DNA from: Phanerodontia chrysosporium
Lineage: Eukaryota; Basidiomycota; Agaricomycetes; Polyporales; Phanerochaetaceae
Assembly (NCBI GenBank): GCA_001910725.1
Contig: MJGA01000017.1
Location: 1 to 64,000 of the forward strand
DNA length: 64,000 nt
Reading direction: 5' to 3'
Positions 18,413-29,456 of this stretch are shown here, piece after piece. How positions within the stretch are numbered: position 1 is the first letter of the stretch; every line of letters begins with the position of its first letter. The notes beneath the pieces were generated by a model that was not told where the DNA came from, did no database searches, and was given only the letters and a program-made list of their open reading frames with translations. The translations under genes and the position numbers were made by a program.

Positions 18413-20662
18413 CTAGTGGAGACCGTTGGGATCGTATACGAAGTCTTTGTAGATCGGCTCCCACTGCGCAGCCTTCACGCGGTCGCGCACCTCGCTCTTC
18501 TTCCACTCGACGCCAGCGCTGCCCTCCTCAACCGCTTGTTCGGCAACGGCGACGGCGACCTCGAAGTTGACTTTCGGCGCAATGCTGAAGTCGGGCAGCA
18601 GCGGGAGGTCAGGGTCCTTCAGGGCGGGAGAGAGCGATGCAAGGCGTTGCGTGCCAGCGATGATCATTTTGTCGGTCATACTGCGCGCACGAGTGATCAT
18701 CGTGCCGAAGCCCAGACCAGGGTAGATGAGTGCATCTAGCAGAGTAGTGAGCAGCTGTCCGTTGTTGGCCAAACATGATACGTACTGTTGCATTCCGCGA
18801 TGCTAAGTGTCGACAATTGTTCAGCATATGCGTATTCATAGCGCCCATGGAACTCACATATACTCCTTGCCGTTAGGCTGGCGGCACGGCGGGAACGGAC
18901 TGCCCGTAGCCATGAGAGCCCGTCCTTCTGTCCAGTCGTTCGCGAGTCTCGGCTCTACCTCCGCAAGCCTTCCGGGGTTGGAGAGAGGCATGATGATAGG
19001 GCGTTCGGTATGCTTGCCCATCTCCCTGACGACCTCCTCTGTGAACGCGCCGGCCTTTGTAGAGCATCCGATCAGGACCGTCGGCTTAATGCGCTTCACG
19101 ACCTCGAGCAGCTGGATCTCGCCGTTTCCATCGCGCTCTGCACCCTCCCATTCCGCAGCAGGGCGCGCGAACTCCTCCTGATCGGCGCGCAGGTTGGAGC
19201 CGAGGGAGTCCGTGATGAGACCGTGCCTGTCGATGAGGTAAAATGCCCGTGTAGCGTCTTGCAGGTTGACATTGTCCAGGGTAACCATGCCGTCGCGAAT
19301 CTGGCGTGCGATACCAAGACCTGCGGAGCCGGCCCGAAGATTACGAATCTTTGGTCGGCAAGCGTGGTTTTGGTGACGCCAACAGCAGACATAATAGCAG
19401 CGAGCGTGACAGCACCAGTGCCTTGGCTGTGCAGACAATGTTCAGAACATTATTGGCGATACGCTGGAAGAATATTACTCACACGTCATCGTTGAAGACT
19501 GCATGCTGGCCGCGGTACTTATCCAACAGACGCTTCGCATTGCCAACTCCAAAGTCTTCGAAGTGCAGAAGACTGTTGGGGAAATGCTTTCGGACGAGTT
19601 GGACAAATCTGTGCCCTTTGTCAGGACGGAAATTCACCTTCGTAGAGGAGGCCTTACTTGTCCACAAATCTATCGTAGTCTGCACCGCGGACGCGTTTAT
19701 GGGGCCAGCCCTGAAGAGAAATCAGCATGTATGCGGGCTCGCACGAGACGCGTAGTGCGTACAACGTAGAGGTCGTCGTTGAGAAGTTCTTCATTATCCG
19801 TGCCAACGTCAAGGATGACCGAGCGTGATTTGTACGGGGTAATACCGCCCACCAAACTTGAGAAAACCGTGTCAGGTCTGGATGCAACTCTGGTTAACCC
19901 AGATTACTCACGTATAGAGTGCAGATTTAGCTGTGGAAATCTAGAGATAACACCTGATTCGAACTCTGTCATTGCGCCACAATGATGCTGCTGCTCACCC
20001 CAATGCCCTAGGAAACGAGGTTAGGCTTCTGTGACAGACGAAGAATAGCTCAACTTACGCCGACACCTTGATCACCTATCCCCAAAATAGCCTCTGCATC
20101 GCTAACAACAAAGAGCTGGACGTCTTGTCCCTTGGTTTGCTCCAGGAAATCCTCTTCCATGCTATCCTCGTTCGCGTACGTCAGAAACATGCCTTCGCTA
20201 CGTCTGAATAAGTGCGAGTAGTTGGCGATAGCTTCACCCTGGGTTGGGGTGTAGATGATGGGGACCAGCTCCTTCAAGTGACGTTGCACGAGGCCATAGT
20301 AGAGTACCCAGTTCTGATCTCTCAGGCTCTGCAACCACGCGTCAGCCAGAGTTCGTTACAGTCGCGACCGCCCAACAGTACCTGCAGGAAAGTGTTCTTC
20401 CGAATGGGCGTGTCGCGCGATTGCAGCTGATCGTACGCGCGGCGGCATTGCTCTTCGAGCGTGTTAACGCGGTAAGGCAGTCGGCCTGTCAATCCAAATT
20501 CTTTGCGTTCCCTGAGAGTGAATGCGGTGCCTGTGCACGACGGCTCAGCATAGGCTGAGCAAGGCTCGGGCCGGTCGTACCTTTGTTGAATCTGGGGTGA
20601 GTGAGGATAGCCTCGCTCCGGAGAGCGACGCGTACGGCGTTGGCTGCCGCCTTGCCCGCCAT
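18413..20662 (-). CDS. NAD(P)-dependent malic enzyme
   Basis: Start ATG 20662 (MAGKAAANAVRVALRSE), stop TAG 18415-18413, ~580 aa from about nine exons. Exon 1 ends at 20581, exon 2 is 20530-20382, exon 3 20328-20059; a 9-nt microexon (20007-19999, Gly-Ile-Gly) follows, then 19940-19912 and later exons. Motifs: NWVLYYGLVQRHLKELVP and IIYTPTQGEA; DAEAILGIGDQGVG; VILDVGTDNEELLNDDLYV; HFEDFGVGNAKRLLDKY; the dinucleotide fold RFVIFG-AGSAGLGIA; PTVLIGCSTKAGAF; RPIIMPLSNP; ALIYPGLGFGTMITRAR. It converts malate to pyruvate and CO2 with NAD(P)H, in mitochondria or cytosol. The FG/AGSAG motif is split by a one-base deletion at the run 19333-19335. No clear targeting peptide is seen. Confidence 0.9.
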
Positions 20663-21191
20663 AATCTATGGTCTACGGTCTATGGTCTAGACGTGCTAGG
20701 CAACGTCCAGCAACTTTCGGGGAGGGGGATGAGGGTAGAGGTCTGAGATATCTTGAAGGTTGATGACCATGGCAGTTCTGCGGTTATATACGCAATGCGT
20801 CATGGCATGCGTGGGATGCACGTCTCCGGCGCGGGGGCATCATACGCCATTGGGACCTTGCACGCTCCGCCAGGGCTTGATCCCCGCTCATTTTTCCAAG
20901 GGCCACACAGCTTGCAAGGCCTGCGACGTGCTTCCGTATATTTTTGCTTGTTCTGCGGTCGTTCGAGGGCAGTCTTGCATATTCTCGATCTGCGAAGATG
21001 AAAGAATACCTTCAAGAGACTGACGGCGCCTCTGACTGGATGCGATGCCGCCTCTCGCCGGCGGGTGATGGAGTAGCCCCGTTGTATATATAGCGTCGCT
21101 GTCTAGACTCCTCACAAAATCTTTCATGACCCCGATACCCCGTCTCACGACATACTCATAGGACTCTTGGAAACATACGACAGCATACAGC
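20663..21191. other. Divergent intergenic region, malic enzyme / LysM gene
   Basis: It carries a heptanucleotide repeat beside the malic-enzyme ATG. ORFs on the minus strand (to 21514) show no family features. Confidence 0.4.
20665..20692 (+). repeat. Four-unit heptanucleotide tandem repeat
   Basis: TCTATGG, TCTACGG, TCTATGG and TCTAGAC in a row, two bases upstream of the malic-enzyme start codon and thus probably in its 5' UTR (CCATAGA units in the mRNA sense). Confidence 0.6.
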
Positions 21192-22061
21192 ATGGGCCGT
21201 TGGACGCAATACGACGAGGTAAGTGTGTCACTGTACTCGTCAAGCGCCTCTAGCACAGGAAGTGACGTGGTCGTCCCAGGATGAATACCGCCTGCCAGAA
21301 GGGATGCGTCGCGTAGGGTACGATGCGGACACTGGCAAGTACTATTACAGGGACGGTGCCGGGAAGCTGTGGGAAGGGGCAGAGGGCGCGCAGTATGGTG
21401 AGCTAAGGCAAGGTGTGTGTCTGCCCTATTTCGAGCACATCCGTCCAGTGCCCGCTCATGCCGATTTGGACTTAAATAGTGGACAGTGCACCCGTAGTGC
21501 AGGATGATGTACACGAAGACGCGGACCTGGAGGCTGCTGGACGACGTCCAGACGGCTACCAGCCCCTCGCTACCGATGCCGTACGCACTGCCTTCTCTCG
21601 CTTGTGATGACCGCGCTCATGTCCATGCTTAGGGTGCTGCTCCACCCCGTTATGCCCGCGGTATGAATTCCCAAGCATACCGCTCTCTCTTTCCTTTCTT
21701 CATGATGGTCATTGTTGTCCTCCTTCTCGTGCTGCGCCTCGTGGGCCCGCGCCGCGACGAAAATGGCCGCAGCCCTGAGGTGTCCTTCTGCACCGGTAAC
21801 ACGACTGCGTACCACGTCAAGGCAGGGGATACATGCTGGGATATCTCCCAACAGCACGGCTTCTCACTAAAGCGACTCCGAGAAGCAAACCAAGGTTTGG
21901 ATTGCGACCGCCTGCGACCTGGCGAGACTATCTGTCTTCCTCCTGGTGACCCCAGCGCAGATAGTCATACGACTTGCATTGTTATGTCTTTCATCTTCTC
22001 TTCTATTTCTCCTCTGGATCTCCACTGTACCATAGCGCATTTCATTTTGCATAGGGACTAA
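21192..22061 (+). CDS. LysM-domain protein with one membrane span
   Basis: Exons 21192-21218, 21280-21412, 21480-21580 and 21633-22061. The N-terminus (MGRWTQYDE, then EYRLPEGMRRVGYD, GKYYYRDGAGKLWEG) is soluble, aromatic-rich and faintly WW-like. A Pro/acidic linker (DGYQPLATDA) precedes one hydrophobic helix (FPFFMMVIVVLLLVLRLVG). A LysM follows: TAYHVKAGDTCWDISQQHG, LKRLREANQGLDCDRL, PGETICLPP. LysM binds N-acetylglucosamine polymers. No N-terminal signal peptide is visible, so this looks like a type II or internally anchored protein rather than a secreted effector. The last ~40 codons after CLPP resemble read-through into UTR, so the true 3' end may differ. No frameshift is needed. Confidence 0.75.
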
Positions 22062-22281
22062 TGACTACTCACGACGCACGGTTAACTATCAGAGAGTGTG
22101 ACGACCACCCTACATACTATGTTGTACGCGAGAGTGGTCGATGCTTGCGTGTACATGAAAGCTGCAGACTTGCGACTCTTGCGAGGCGCGAGTATTTGTG
22201 ACCGTGACCCGCCCGCGTATGGCGGCGCGCCGGCGCTCAACTCCACACCTTTCAGGCGCAGACCACCACATTCCCTCAGCC

Positions 22282-23387
22282 ATGTCAGACATATCGGCAC
22301 CCCCGATGGGCGCACCAGCGATGGCTGCGCCGCCGCTGGCCATGGATCCCGCGCACCCGCCACCAGGGCCCATTGTCGCGCCTGCGCCAGTTCCTGCGGC
22401 CCTTCCCCCGGCCAGCCAGCCCAGCCCCAGCAGCAGGAACAGGCGACCGAGACCCTCTACATCCAGAACCTGAACGAGAAGATCAAGATCCCCGTGCTGA
22501 AGGCGAGCTTACGCGGTCTTTTCAAGGCGTACGGCGAGGTCCTGGACGTCGTCGCACACTCGAACCTGCGCATGCGTGGGCAGGCGTTCGTGTCGTTCGA
22601 GAACGCGGAGATCGCGAAGAAGGCGTTGAAGGAGGTCCGAGGGTTCCCGCTGTACTCGAAACCGATGGTACGTCTCATGGTTCTGTTCGGAGTGTGCATA
22701 CTTACCCTGCCGTAGCAAATCTCGTTCGCGCGGACGCGGTCAGACGCTGTCGTGAAGAAGCTTGACCCAGCCAGCTTTGACGCACACATCGAGAGGCGGA
22801 AAGAACACAAAAGTATGGTCTCTTAGAGATCATTACATGCACTCCTCAAGCTGAACCTGTGTTGCAGAGGCGACAAGGTACACCAACCCGATCAAGGCGA
22901 AGTTCCGCCAAAAGCGTTTGGCAGCAGAAAGTGAGTATTCTGTCCGTAGCTGTGCTAAAAATATATTGACCCGAAAAATAGTGGACGGTGCTGGTGCTGC
23001 TCCAGTATCAAGACGTCCAAATGTCATGATGCCCGACGAGTACCTGCCGCCAAACAAGATTCTCTTCTTGCAAAACTTGCCAGAGAATGTCACCAAGGAC
23101 CAGCTCATGGCTCTGTTCTCTCAGTATGCCCAACTGTATCATAGCTTCCTTTCCGTCGCTGACGCCATGCAGGTACCCCAACTTGTACGAAGTTCGTCTT
23201 ATCCCGACCAAGAAGGATATTGCCTTCGTCGAATACTTGGACGAGGCAAGTGCGACTGTTGCCAAGGACGCTCTGCACAACTACAAGTTGGATGGCGAAA
23301 ACAAGATCAAGGTGAGGGACATACGCTCTCTGAGCATGCACTTGACTAACCATGTTTGTTCCGTAGATTACATTCGCAAGAAAGTAA
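22282..23387 (+). CDS. U1A/U2B''-type snRNP protein with two RRMs
   Basis: Start ATG 22282 (MSDISAPPMGAP). A Pro/Ala-rich leader runs into a C run at 22405-22409, where one added C joins it to GQPAQPQQQEQATETLYIQN. RRM1: TLYIQNLNEKIKIPVLKASL with RNP1-like RMRGQAFVSF. An alternating charged linker follows (ISFARTRSDAVVKKLD, HIERRKEHK). RRM2: KILFLQNLPENVTKDQLMALF, EVRLIPTKKDIAFVEYLD, ending NKIKITFARK at TAA 23385-23387. NLNEKIK and the two-RRM layout are diagnostic of the U1A/U2B''/SNF family, which binds U1 stem-loop II or U2 stem-loop IV with A'. Several introns (about 22673-22715, 22815-22866, 22931-22981, 23135-23170, 23312-23366). One gene probably serves both snRNPs in fungi (inference). 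Confidence 0.88.
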
Positions 23388-23730
23388 TGGATACTGTATT
23401 CGACCTGTACCTGCTGTTATTTCCATACGACTTCTCGGGTGTATCAATATATTGTCCTCTGTACTTGACGTGTCCATCTTGGCCTGTTCAGAGGTGGCTC
23501 CCAGCTGCTGATGCTGAAGTTCGTACTGGAACACATGATGACCCCCGGCTTATGACGCAACACGCGCACGAGCCACACCGATCATCCCTGTCTACTCACG
23601 GCTACACACCAACGTTCGTGTTCTCACAGAGCGGTGTCCTCTGCTAAACTCTCGCACACGACTCCCTGCTCTCCCCGAGCGGTTCTACCTGCGGCTGCCC
23701 ACGTCCCTGCTGCTCCAGCTGCCACGCACA
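23388..23730. other. Intergenic, U1A-type gene to acidic-protein gene
   Basis: Both genes are on the plus strand. No coding or structural element is recognised. Confidence 0.4.
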
Positions 23731-24443
23731 ATGTCGAAGAAAGAGGACGAGCCTGTGGAGGAGCCCCAAGTACAGGAGGAAGAGGGCGAGGAAAGCGACG
23801 AATACGATGTTGAGGTAATGCGACACGCCGTATCGTAGATTAGCATCTCGATTGCTCACAAATTTCTGTCTATCTCGGACGCTGCCCCCGGCACTCGCTC
23901 ATTTCCTTGAATGCCCCTCCTACTCCTATATGATGGCCGTAGGAGGAGGAAGAGGAAGAGGCCGGCGGATTTGAAGAAGACGACGAAGGCGAGGAAGAGG
24001 ATGCCGGTCTGGTAGGTGGCCTCCGCGCAGCTGCAGGCCGAGCCCGTGTAACCTGACCACGCGACGCGTAGACACAGAAAGGCGAGAGCCTGACCGCGCT
24101 TCTGCTCGGCGGCGACGCGGTATGTCTCACGCATACTCCTGTCTGGGCCGCGTCCTCACAAACCTCGCGTGGATGTCCGAATGCAGCCCGAAAAGGAGGA
24201 TGAAGAGGCGGAAGGTGAGGACGACGACGACGACGAGGAATACACCCCGCGCCCGAGATCAAGGGGCCAGCGACGGAGGGTATCGCCGCCAACCCGCCCG
24301 AAGCCATCAGCCGGAAGCGTAGTCGCGATGACGCAGATGCGAATGGCGAGGATGACGACGTCTCTGGCGACTACGGCGAGTTCGAGGAGAACAGCGAGGG
24401 CGTGAAGAAGAAGGCGCGGGCGGCGGCTGAGGAGGAGGCGTGA
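23731..24443 (+). CDS. Small acidic nuclear-type protein
   Basis: Exons 23731-23814, 23943-24011, 24072-24119 and 24187-24443, all GT-AG. The product (~155 aa) is dominated by Glu/Asp runs: MSKKEDEPVEEPQVQEEEG, EEDDEGEEEDAG, GEDDDDDEEYTPRP. It includes TQKGESLTALLLGGDA and a basic tail (ISRKRSRDD, VKKKARAAAEEEA) that may serve as a nuclear signal. After TPRP one C must be restored at 24252-24254 to continue EIKGPATEGIAANPPEA; otherwise the frame becomes SRGQRRRVS. The composition resembles histone chaperones and nucleolar acidic proteins, but I see no specific family motif. Confidence 0.55.
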
Positions 24444-25057
24444 CTTCCCCCTCAATTTCCTTCGGTCTTTATTCTCTAATATCGGATGCTACGGGCCGTT
24501 TCTACTTTCTATCTTGTACTTCTCCGTGTAGACTTTCTAACTGGACAGTTTATTATCAGTGCAAAGGGACTTGCCGACGCAAAGCGCGGCGTAGGACGTA
24601 GGGCGGGATTGATGCGTACTGCATCTCAGATCTCAGATGCCGAACTTGACCCTCCCCTCGACGGACAGTAGTAGCACGATCCGCTTCTCGAGTCTTCAAC
24701 GTCGCTCTTCAATACTGTTCTATAGTCCAACGGTCATGCTATCCTATCCGCTCGACCTAGCGTCTGAATCGCGGCGCGCGATACCCATAGCGAGAGTTTT
24801 AACGCAAACTCAACATGCTCCAGAACGCTGAACACTTCAACACGAACACTCCAGGGCCCATCATTAGCGCATGTACGGCATGTACATACAGATACTCGCG
24901 CCACGAACGTGACTCGAGGTCCCTGAGCACAGGATGCTTGGTCGCGGGGCCGACGGTGGTACGTCAATTACTCATGACTCAACGTTGTTGATACAAGTGA
25001 CCGTGCTTAGCCTGAGCAGCCACATCATCTGCATCCTTGTACCCCGGCGCGAGTCCT
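24444..25057. other. Intergenic before the RNA-repair gene
   Basis: About 610 nt upstream of 25058 with no recognised gene, repeat or RNA. Confidence 0.45.
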
Positions 25058-27659
25058 ATGGAGTTGCAGAAGTACCGTGGCTGTCTTGCGTTGCTTGGCC
25101 CCAGGATCGACGAATTGGCCATTAGTGCACACATTGGCGACTACACCTTCCGACCGACCGACAGTCCATACCACGTCACTCTTATCACGAAAGACGAGTT
25201 CCGAGCCCTTAAGCACGAAATATCTGCTCAGGACACCCTCACTCGCCTGCACAAGACTTTCGCCTCCGATCCGCCGAAGCTGCATCCACTAGGTGTCGGT
25301 GGACAACCGCTTGCCAAACCCGATGTGTTCTTTGTTGTCACTGTGTGGGCAAAGGGCCAGCAACTTCGAAAAATGCTGGGCCTCCGCCAAAGGATTTCCA
25401 CATAACCCTCTCGAGGCAGGATGCTCACGACGTGAGCAAAGGCGTCGCCTCTCTCTTGCATCCCTTTCCTCCGGACGCTTCTGCAGAGTTACTCGACCAC
25501 CTAGTCTTCACACTTCACGCTATGGACGACCACGCACTCGCAATAGAGTACTCAACAAGGCTTTCTGCCCATTTTCCTGCATCAGAGAAGGGTTTCCTAC
25601 GCCTGGGAGACAGCGCTCTAAAACTCGGGAGCACGAAGCTTGCTATGCTGTCATACTCCTGTGGATTCCGCCTCACCGATGACCCCAAGGTCCAGGAATA
25701 TTGCGTCCGAAAAATTGCGAGCTGTGCCAAAGACACCGAGCTAGGGACAATCTGTGCTGAGTGGGAATTCTCGCAGCTGCCCAGCGAGCTATTCAGCCCA
25801 TTGCTCACGCCCTGGCCTCGTGAGTTGTTAGATGCTCTCGGTGAAGTGTCAAATACAGCTTCCCGTACTACCCTCTGCCGCTTCTCTCGGGATCAGCTCT
25901 ACATACCTGCGCCTGCCCGGTCAACAGAACAATGGTACCGGATACCGCGCTTCTTTCAATGGCTCGTCCCTTCAAGATAGCCCTAATGTCCACACCGAGG
26001 AATGCAACCGATATTACAGCACTCAGCTCGCCGCATATCGGCATACGCCACATTCTCACCCTCACTAAGGAGACCCCGCTGGACGCCAAATGGTTCACCA
26101 GCACCAGAGTCAAGAATACGTTCATGCCGATACCGAACTATCATCCTCCAACGATCGAGCAGGTCGACCTGATAATCAAGCTCTTGTGCGACGACAGTAA
26201 CCTACCCGTGCTCATCCACTGCGGCGGGGGAAAGGGCCGAGCAGGCACAATCGCGGCTTGCTTGCTCGTAGCCTTTGGCTTCAATGTCCCTACCTTGGAC
26301 CGTAGCATCACGCAGCCAGCAATGTCAGCATCCGATGCTATCACAACTCTTCGCATCATTCGTCCAGGCAGCATAGAGACAGAGCGACAGGAAGCGTTCG
26401 TGAACAAATGGGCAAGTACGATTTGGAAACGACAATCCATATTCCCCGAACCCGTCCCTGAACCGCCACCCTGCCCGTTGGAAGTAGACGGCACCCTTGA
26501 GCCCTCGAGCAACCTCTTCATCTTCGTCGGGCTGCCTGGTTCCGGCAAGTCCTGGGTTGCCCATTCGTTGCTAGCGCGCGACCCGCGAAGTTGGGAGTGG
26601 ATCTGCCAGGACGAGGCAGGCAGCCGCTCCGCCTGCGAGACGGCCATCGGCCGTGCACGGAGTAAGACGCATGTCATCCTCGACCGCTGCAACGCATCTG
26701 TCGCCGAGCGTGCCGCGTGGCTGGCGCTCGCCGCGCACTGGTGCGTCGCGCCCGTGTGCGTGTGGTTCGACTACGACGCTGCGCTGTGCACGTACCGTGC
26801 GCAGAACCGTGCGGGACACCCTACGCTGCCGCCAGGCGGGCGTGTCCGGAACGCCGTTGCGCAGATGCAGCGCGAGCTTGTCGTCCCCACGCGTGCAGAG
26901 GGCTTCGCCGCGGTGGTGACGGTGCGCTCGTTCGCTGCTGCCTCTGAGCTCATCACGAGGCTCTCGCCGCCCGTCGCACTCTTCAAGTTCCCGCGCACGC
27001 CGCACCTGCTCGACCTCGGCGCAGCGACGGCGGACGACGACGTCTCCTCGCTCCCACCTGCCGCGGGCGTGCACGTCGTCATCACCGAGAAAGTCGACGG
27101 TGCGAACATGGGCTTCTCCCTGGATCCGAACGGCACGCAGACCGTGGCGCAGAACCGCTCGCACTACGTGAACCCCGCCTCGCATGCGCAGTTCCGCAAA
27201 CTCGGGACATGGCTCGACGCGCACAGTGCCGGTCTACGACGCGTGCTCGGGCGCGACACGCACTTCCCGCAGCGCTACGTCCTGTTCGGCGAATGGCTCG
27301 CCGCGACACATTCTGTTGCGTACACACGCCTGCCGGACTGGTTCCTTGCTTTCGATCTGTACGATCGCACGACACAGGGTTGGGCGGACAGGCGGACGCT
27401 CGAGGCACTCCTCGCGAACACGGGTATCCAGCTGGTGCCTGTGCTATACCAGGGGCCTATGCCGGTCGAGGCCGAGCTGAGTGCCATGGTGCAGCAGCAG
27501 TCACGGTTTACCAACAGTCGATTGGAGGGTGTCTATGTGAAGGTTGAGAGAGACGGGCGGGTTGTGAGCAGAGGGAAAGTCGTTCGACAGGATTTCATTG
27601 CCGGGAACGAGCATTGGACGAAGGGACCGTTGCAGACGAATGATGTCCTCCACGATTGA
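25058..27659 (+). CDS. Multidomain RNA end-healing and sealing protein (2H-DSP-kinase-RNA ligase)
   Basis: ~866 aa in what looks like one exon. Start MELQKYRGCL at 25058. Residues ~35-120: 2H phosphoesterase with two HxT motifs, PYHVTLIT and DFHITLS. ~140-230: helical TPR-like repeats (HALAIEYSTRLSAHFP, AMLSYSCG). ~304-440: dual-specificity phosphatase, loop HCGGGKGRAGT (C-x5-R). ~480-640: P-loop kinase, GLPGSGKSWVA, then HVILDRCNAS. ~670-866: Rnl2-like ligase, motif I EKVDGANMGF (Lys nucleophile), FGEWLAATHS, WFLAFDLYD, motif IV EGVYVKV, motif V-like GKVVRQDF. Together these could open 2',3'-cyclic phosphates, remove phosphates, phosphorylate 5' ends and seal. Canonical fungal Trl1 has the order ligase-kinase-2H and no phosphatase. 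Two one-base deletions (25378-25380 GGG; 25968-25970 CCC) split the ORF. Function inferred from motifs. Confidence 0.8.
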
Positions 27660-27793
27660 GCGTGAATAAAGGTGAGCGTCGCACTATTCTTTACATCTGA
27701 TCATGAGCTGACTGTCAAATTCCAAGATTGTTTTGGCACTAATCTCGACTGTCATGATTCAAAGCCATTCTACACGTGTATCATCGCATGATC

Positions 27794-29094
27794 TCACAAT
27801 AAGTCGAAGCATTCGGGAAGCACGACGTTTAGCAAACTCTCGATAGTCTTTGTGTGCTCTTCTTCGACCCATCGGACGCAATGTCCACATAGGTTCTGCA
27901 TCAGACATCGCCTCCTCCACTCGTCAACCGCCTCGATTGGATGCATCTTCTTCGAGCCGAACCTACTCTCCGTGACGAATTCGAAGTCCGCCCAGCAGCC
28001 GTCCAGTGCGAGACCACGGACGCATACCGGGGAGCCCATCGGCTCGGCGTTCATCTCCCACACGTAGTCGCAAGACCAGGCCGCCAGGCGCGCTTTTCCG
28101 TCGAGAAGCTTGGCGATCAAGTCATCTGAGAGCCGGGTGCGGGTACCGTCGCTGAGGGTAGAGCCTTGCAGGATGCTCCGTGCGTCTTCGGTGCAGCAGA
28201 TGTACAGAGCAAAGGCGAGGACGTCTGTGAGGTTGAGTTCGTGTGCGAGGTTGGCAAGGAACAGGGTATATGCGGGTCCCATTGCACGGGGAGATCTGCC
28301 GTTTGCGTCTCGTCGTGCTTGACCATCTCCCAGCCCCTTGCACGCTCGTGCGTGTTCTTCTCATCTTCTATGATGTGGTCCTCTCCGGCATGGTCGCCGT
28401 CGTCTCTTCCGTTGGTCGTGGTCCGCAGGCGCATCGCATATAGTCGTATGTCGCGGAGACGCGAAAGAGCTTCCGTCACGAGTACTTCCGCTTGGAATTT
28501 GCGACCAAATTTGAGCATTCCCAAGACTGCGTCCATGACGAGGGGCGTCGAGCGAGTAAAGTACCTGTATAGCGGAGGCCAGATAAGGTGTCAGCGAGAT
28601 ATATATGCTATGCGGGCTTTGGGGTGTGTTGGGTTTCGTAGAGGAACATACCGGTGCTCGTAGATGGCTCTGAGGAAGTGCTCGAATTCGCAAGTGCGTT
28701 GGACGCTCAGGTCGAGGACAAGGCTAGGGCTTGCTTCAATGTAGCCGCGGCTGAGCTCGACCTTGTCGAAGTGCGAGCTTGCAAGGAGGTCTCCAGAGAA
28801 GGCGAGCGCATAGCGAGAGAGCAAAGTAAGGTGTACACGAAAGACAGTGACACCAATAGGAGAGCTGCAGCGGATAAGAGCGTTGCCGTCAGAGTACCAG
28901 AGATGTTTTGAGCGGACGTAGTTGAGAGCGTTCCGGAAGGCTGCTGGAGGGCGATGGCGGTCACGAGATGAGTCTGAGCTCGCGCTTTCAAAGGAAGCAG
29001 GTCGAGTTTGCTTGGTGTACGCAAGGAGGGAGAGATTCATGTTTGGACTCGACGAGTAGTGTGATGAGTAGTGGAGACTCTTAGCAAAGTGCAT
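27794..29094 (-). CDS. BTB/POZ-domain protein 1
   Basis: Two exons, 29094-28652 and 28564-27794. Start ATG 29094 (MHFAKSLHYSSH) or in-frame 29040 (MNLSLLAYTK). The BTB core reads HLWYSDGNALIRCSSPIGVT, FRVHLTLLSRYALAF, LVLDLSVQRTCEFEHFLRAIY, then YFTRSTPLVMDAVLGMLKFG and helical repeats; fungal proteins of this type use BTB to dimerise or to bind cullin-3. One C missing at 28274-28276 breaks the frame between PVQWDP and AYTLFLANLAHELNL. The C-terminal part has a Cys/His cluster (CLMQNLCGHCVRWVEEEH) and ends LPECFDLL, matching the end of the BTB gene at 39308. Such genes are numerous and fast-evolving in Agaricomycetes. Substrate unknown. Confidence 0.75.
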
Positions 29095-29456
29095 ACGCCC
29101 AGAGGCAGCTGCAAGTGATCATTGCGTCAGCAAGCAGTTTGATTCCCTGGACCCGATGCGTACAGCAGGGAACGACAATTATCTGCACAACCTTTGCCTG
29201 TGTGGGATGGTTGGGGACAGAAGGCGACCTTGGGGGAACGCGACGACAACTACACCTTCTCCATTTGGCTGTGTCCGTGGCGGGAGCAATTTGGGGAGAT
29301 CTCATCATCTCTGGAATTTCATCGAGATTTACCAGGGTGATTATTCAAGCGCCAACAGCAGCTGCGACTTTGCTTCACGACTCTCACCTTCGTCCAGTCC
29401 CCCTGCGTCCTTAAGCTCACGAGTTTGGTACCCGTTCACTCGTTTTCAGAACCAAA
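29095..29456. promoter_or_regulatory. Divergent promoter region, BTB gene 1 / adenosine kinase
   Basis: 362 nt between divergent starts with pyrimidine-rich stretches near 29380-29450 ahead of the adenosine-kinase ATG. No defined motif is claimed. Confidence 0.35.

Noticed and set aside
20888..21514. 208-codon minus-strand ORF
   Set aside because: It overlaps the supported LysM gene exons on the other strand and shows no motif.
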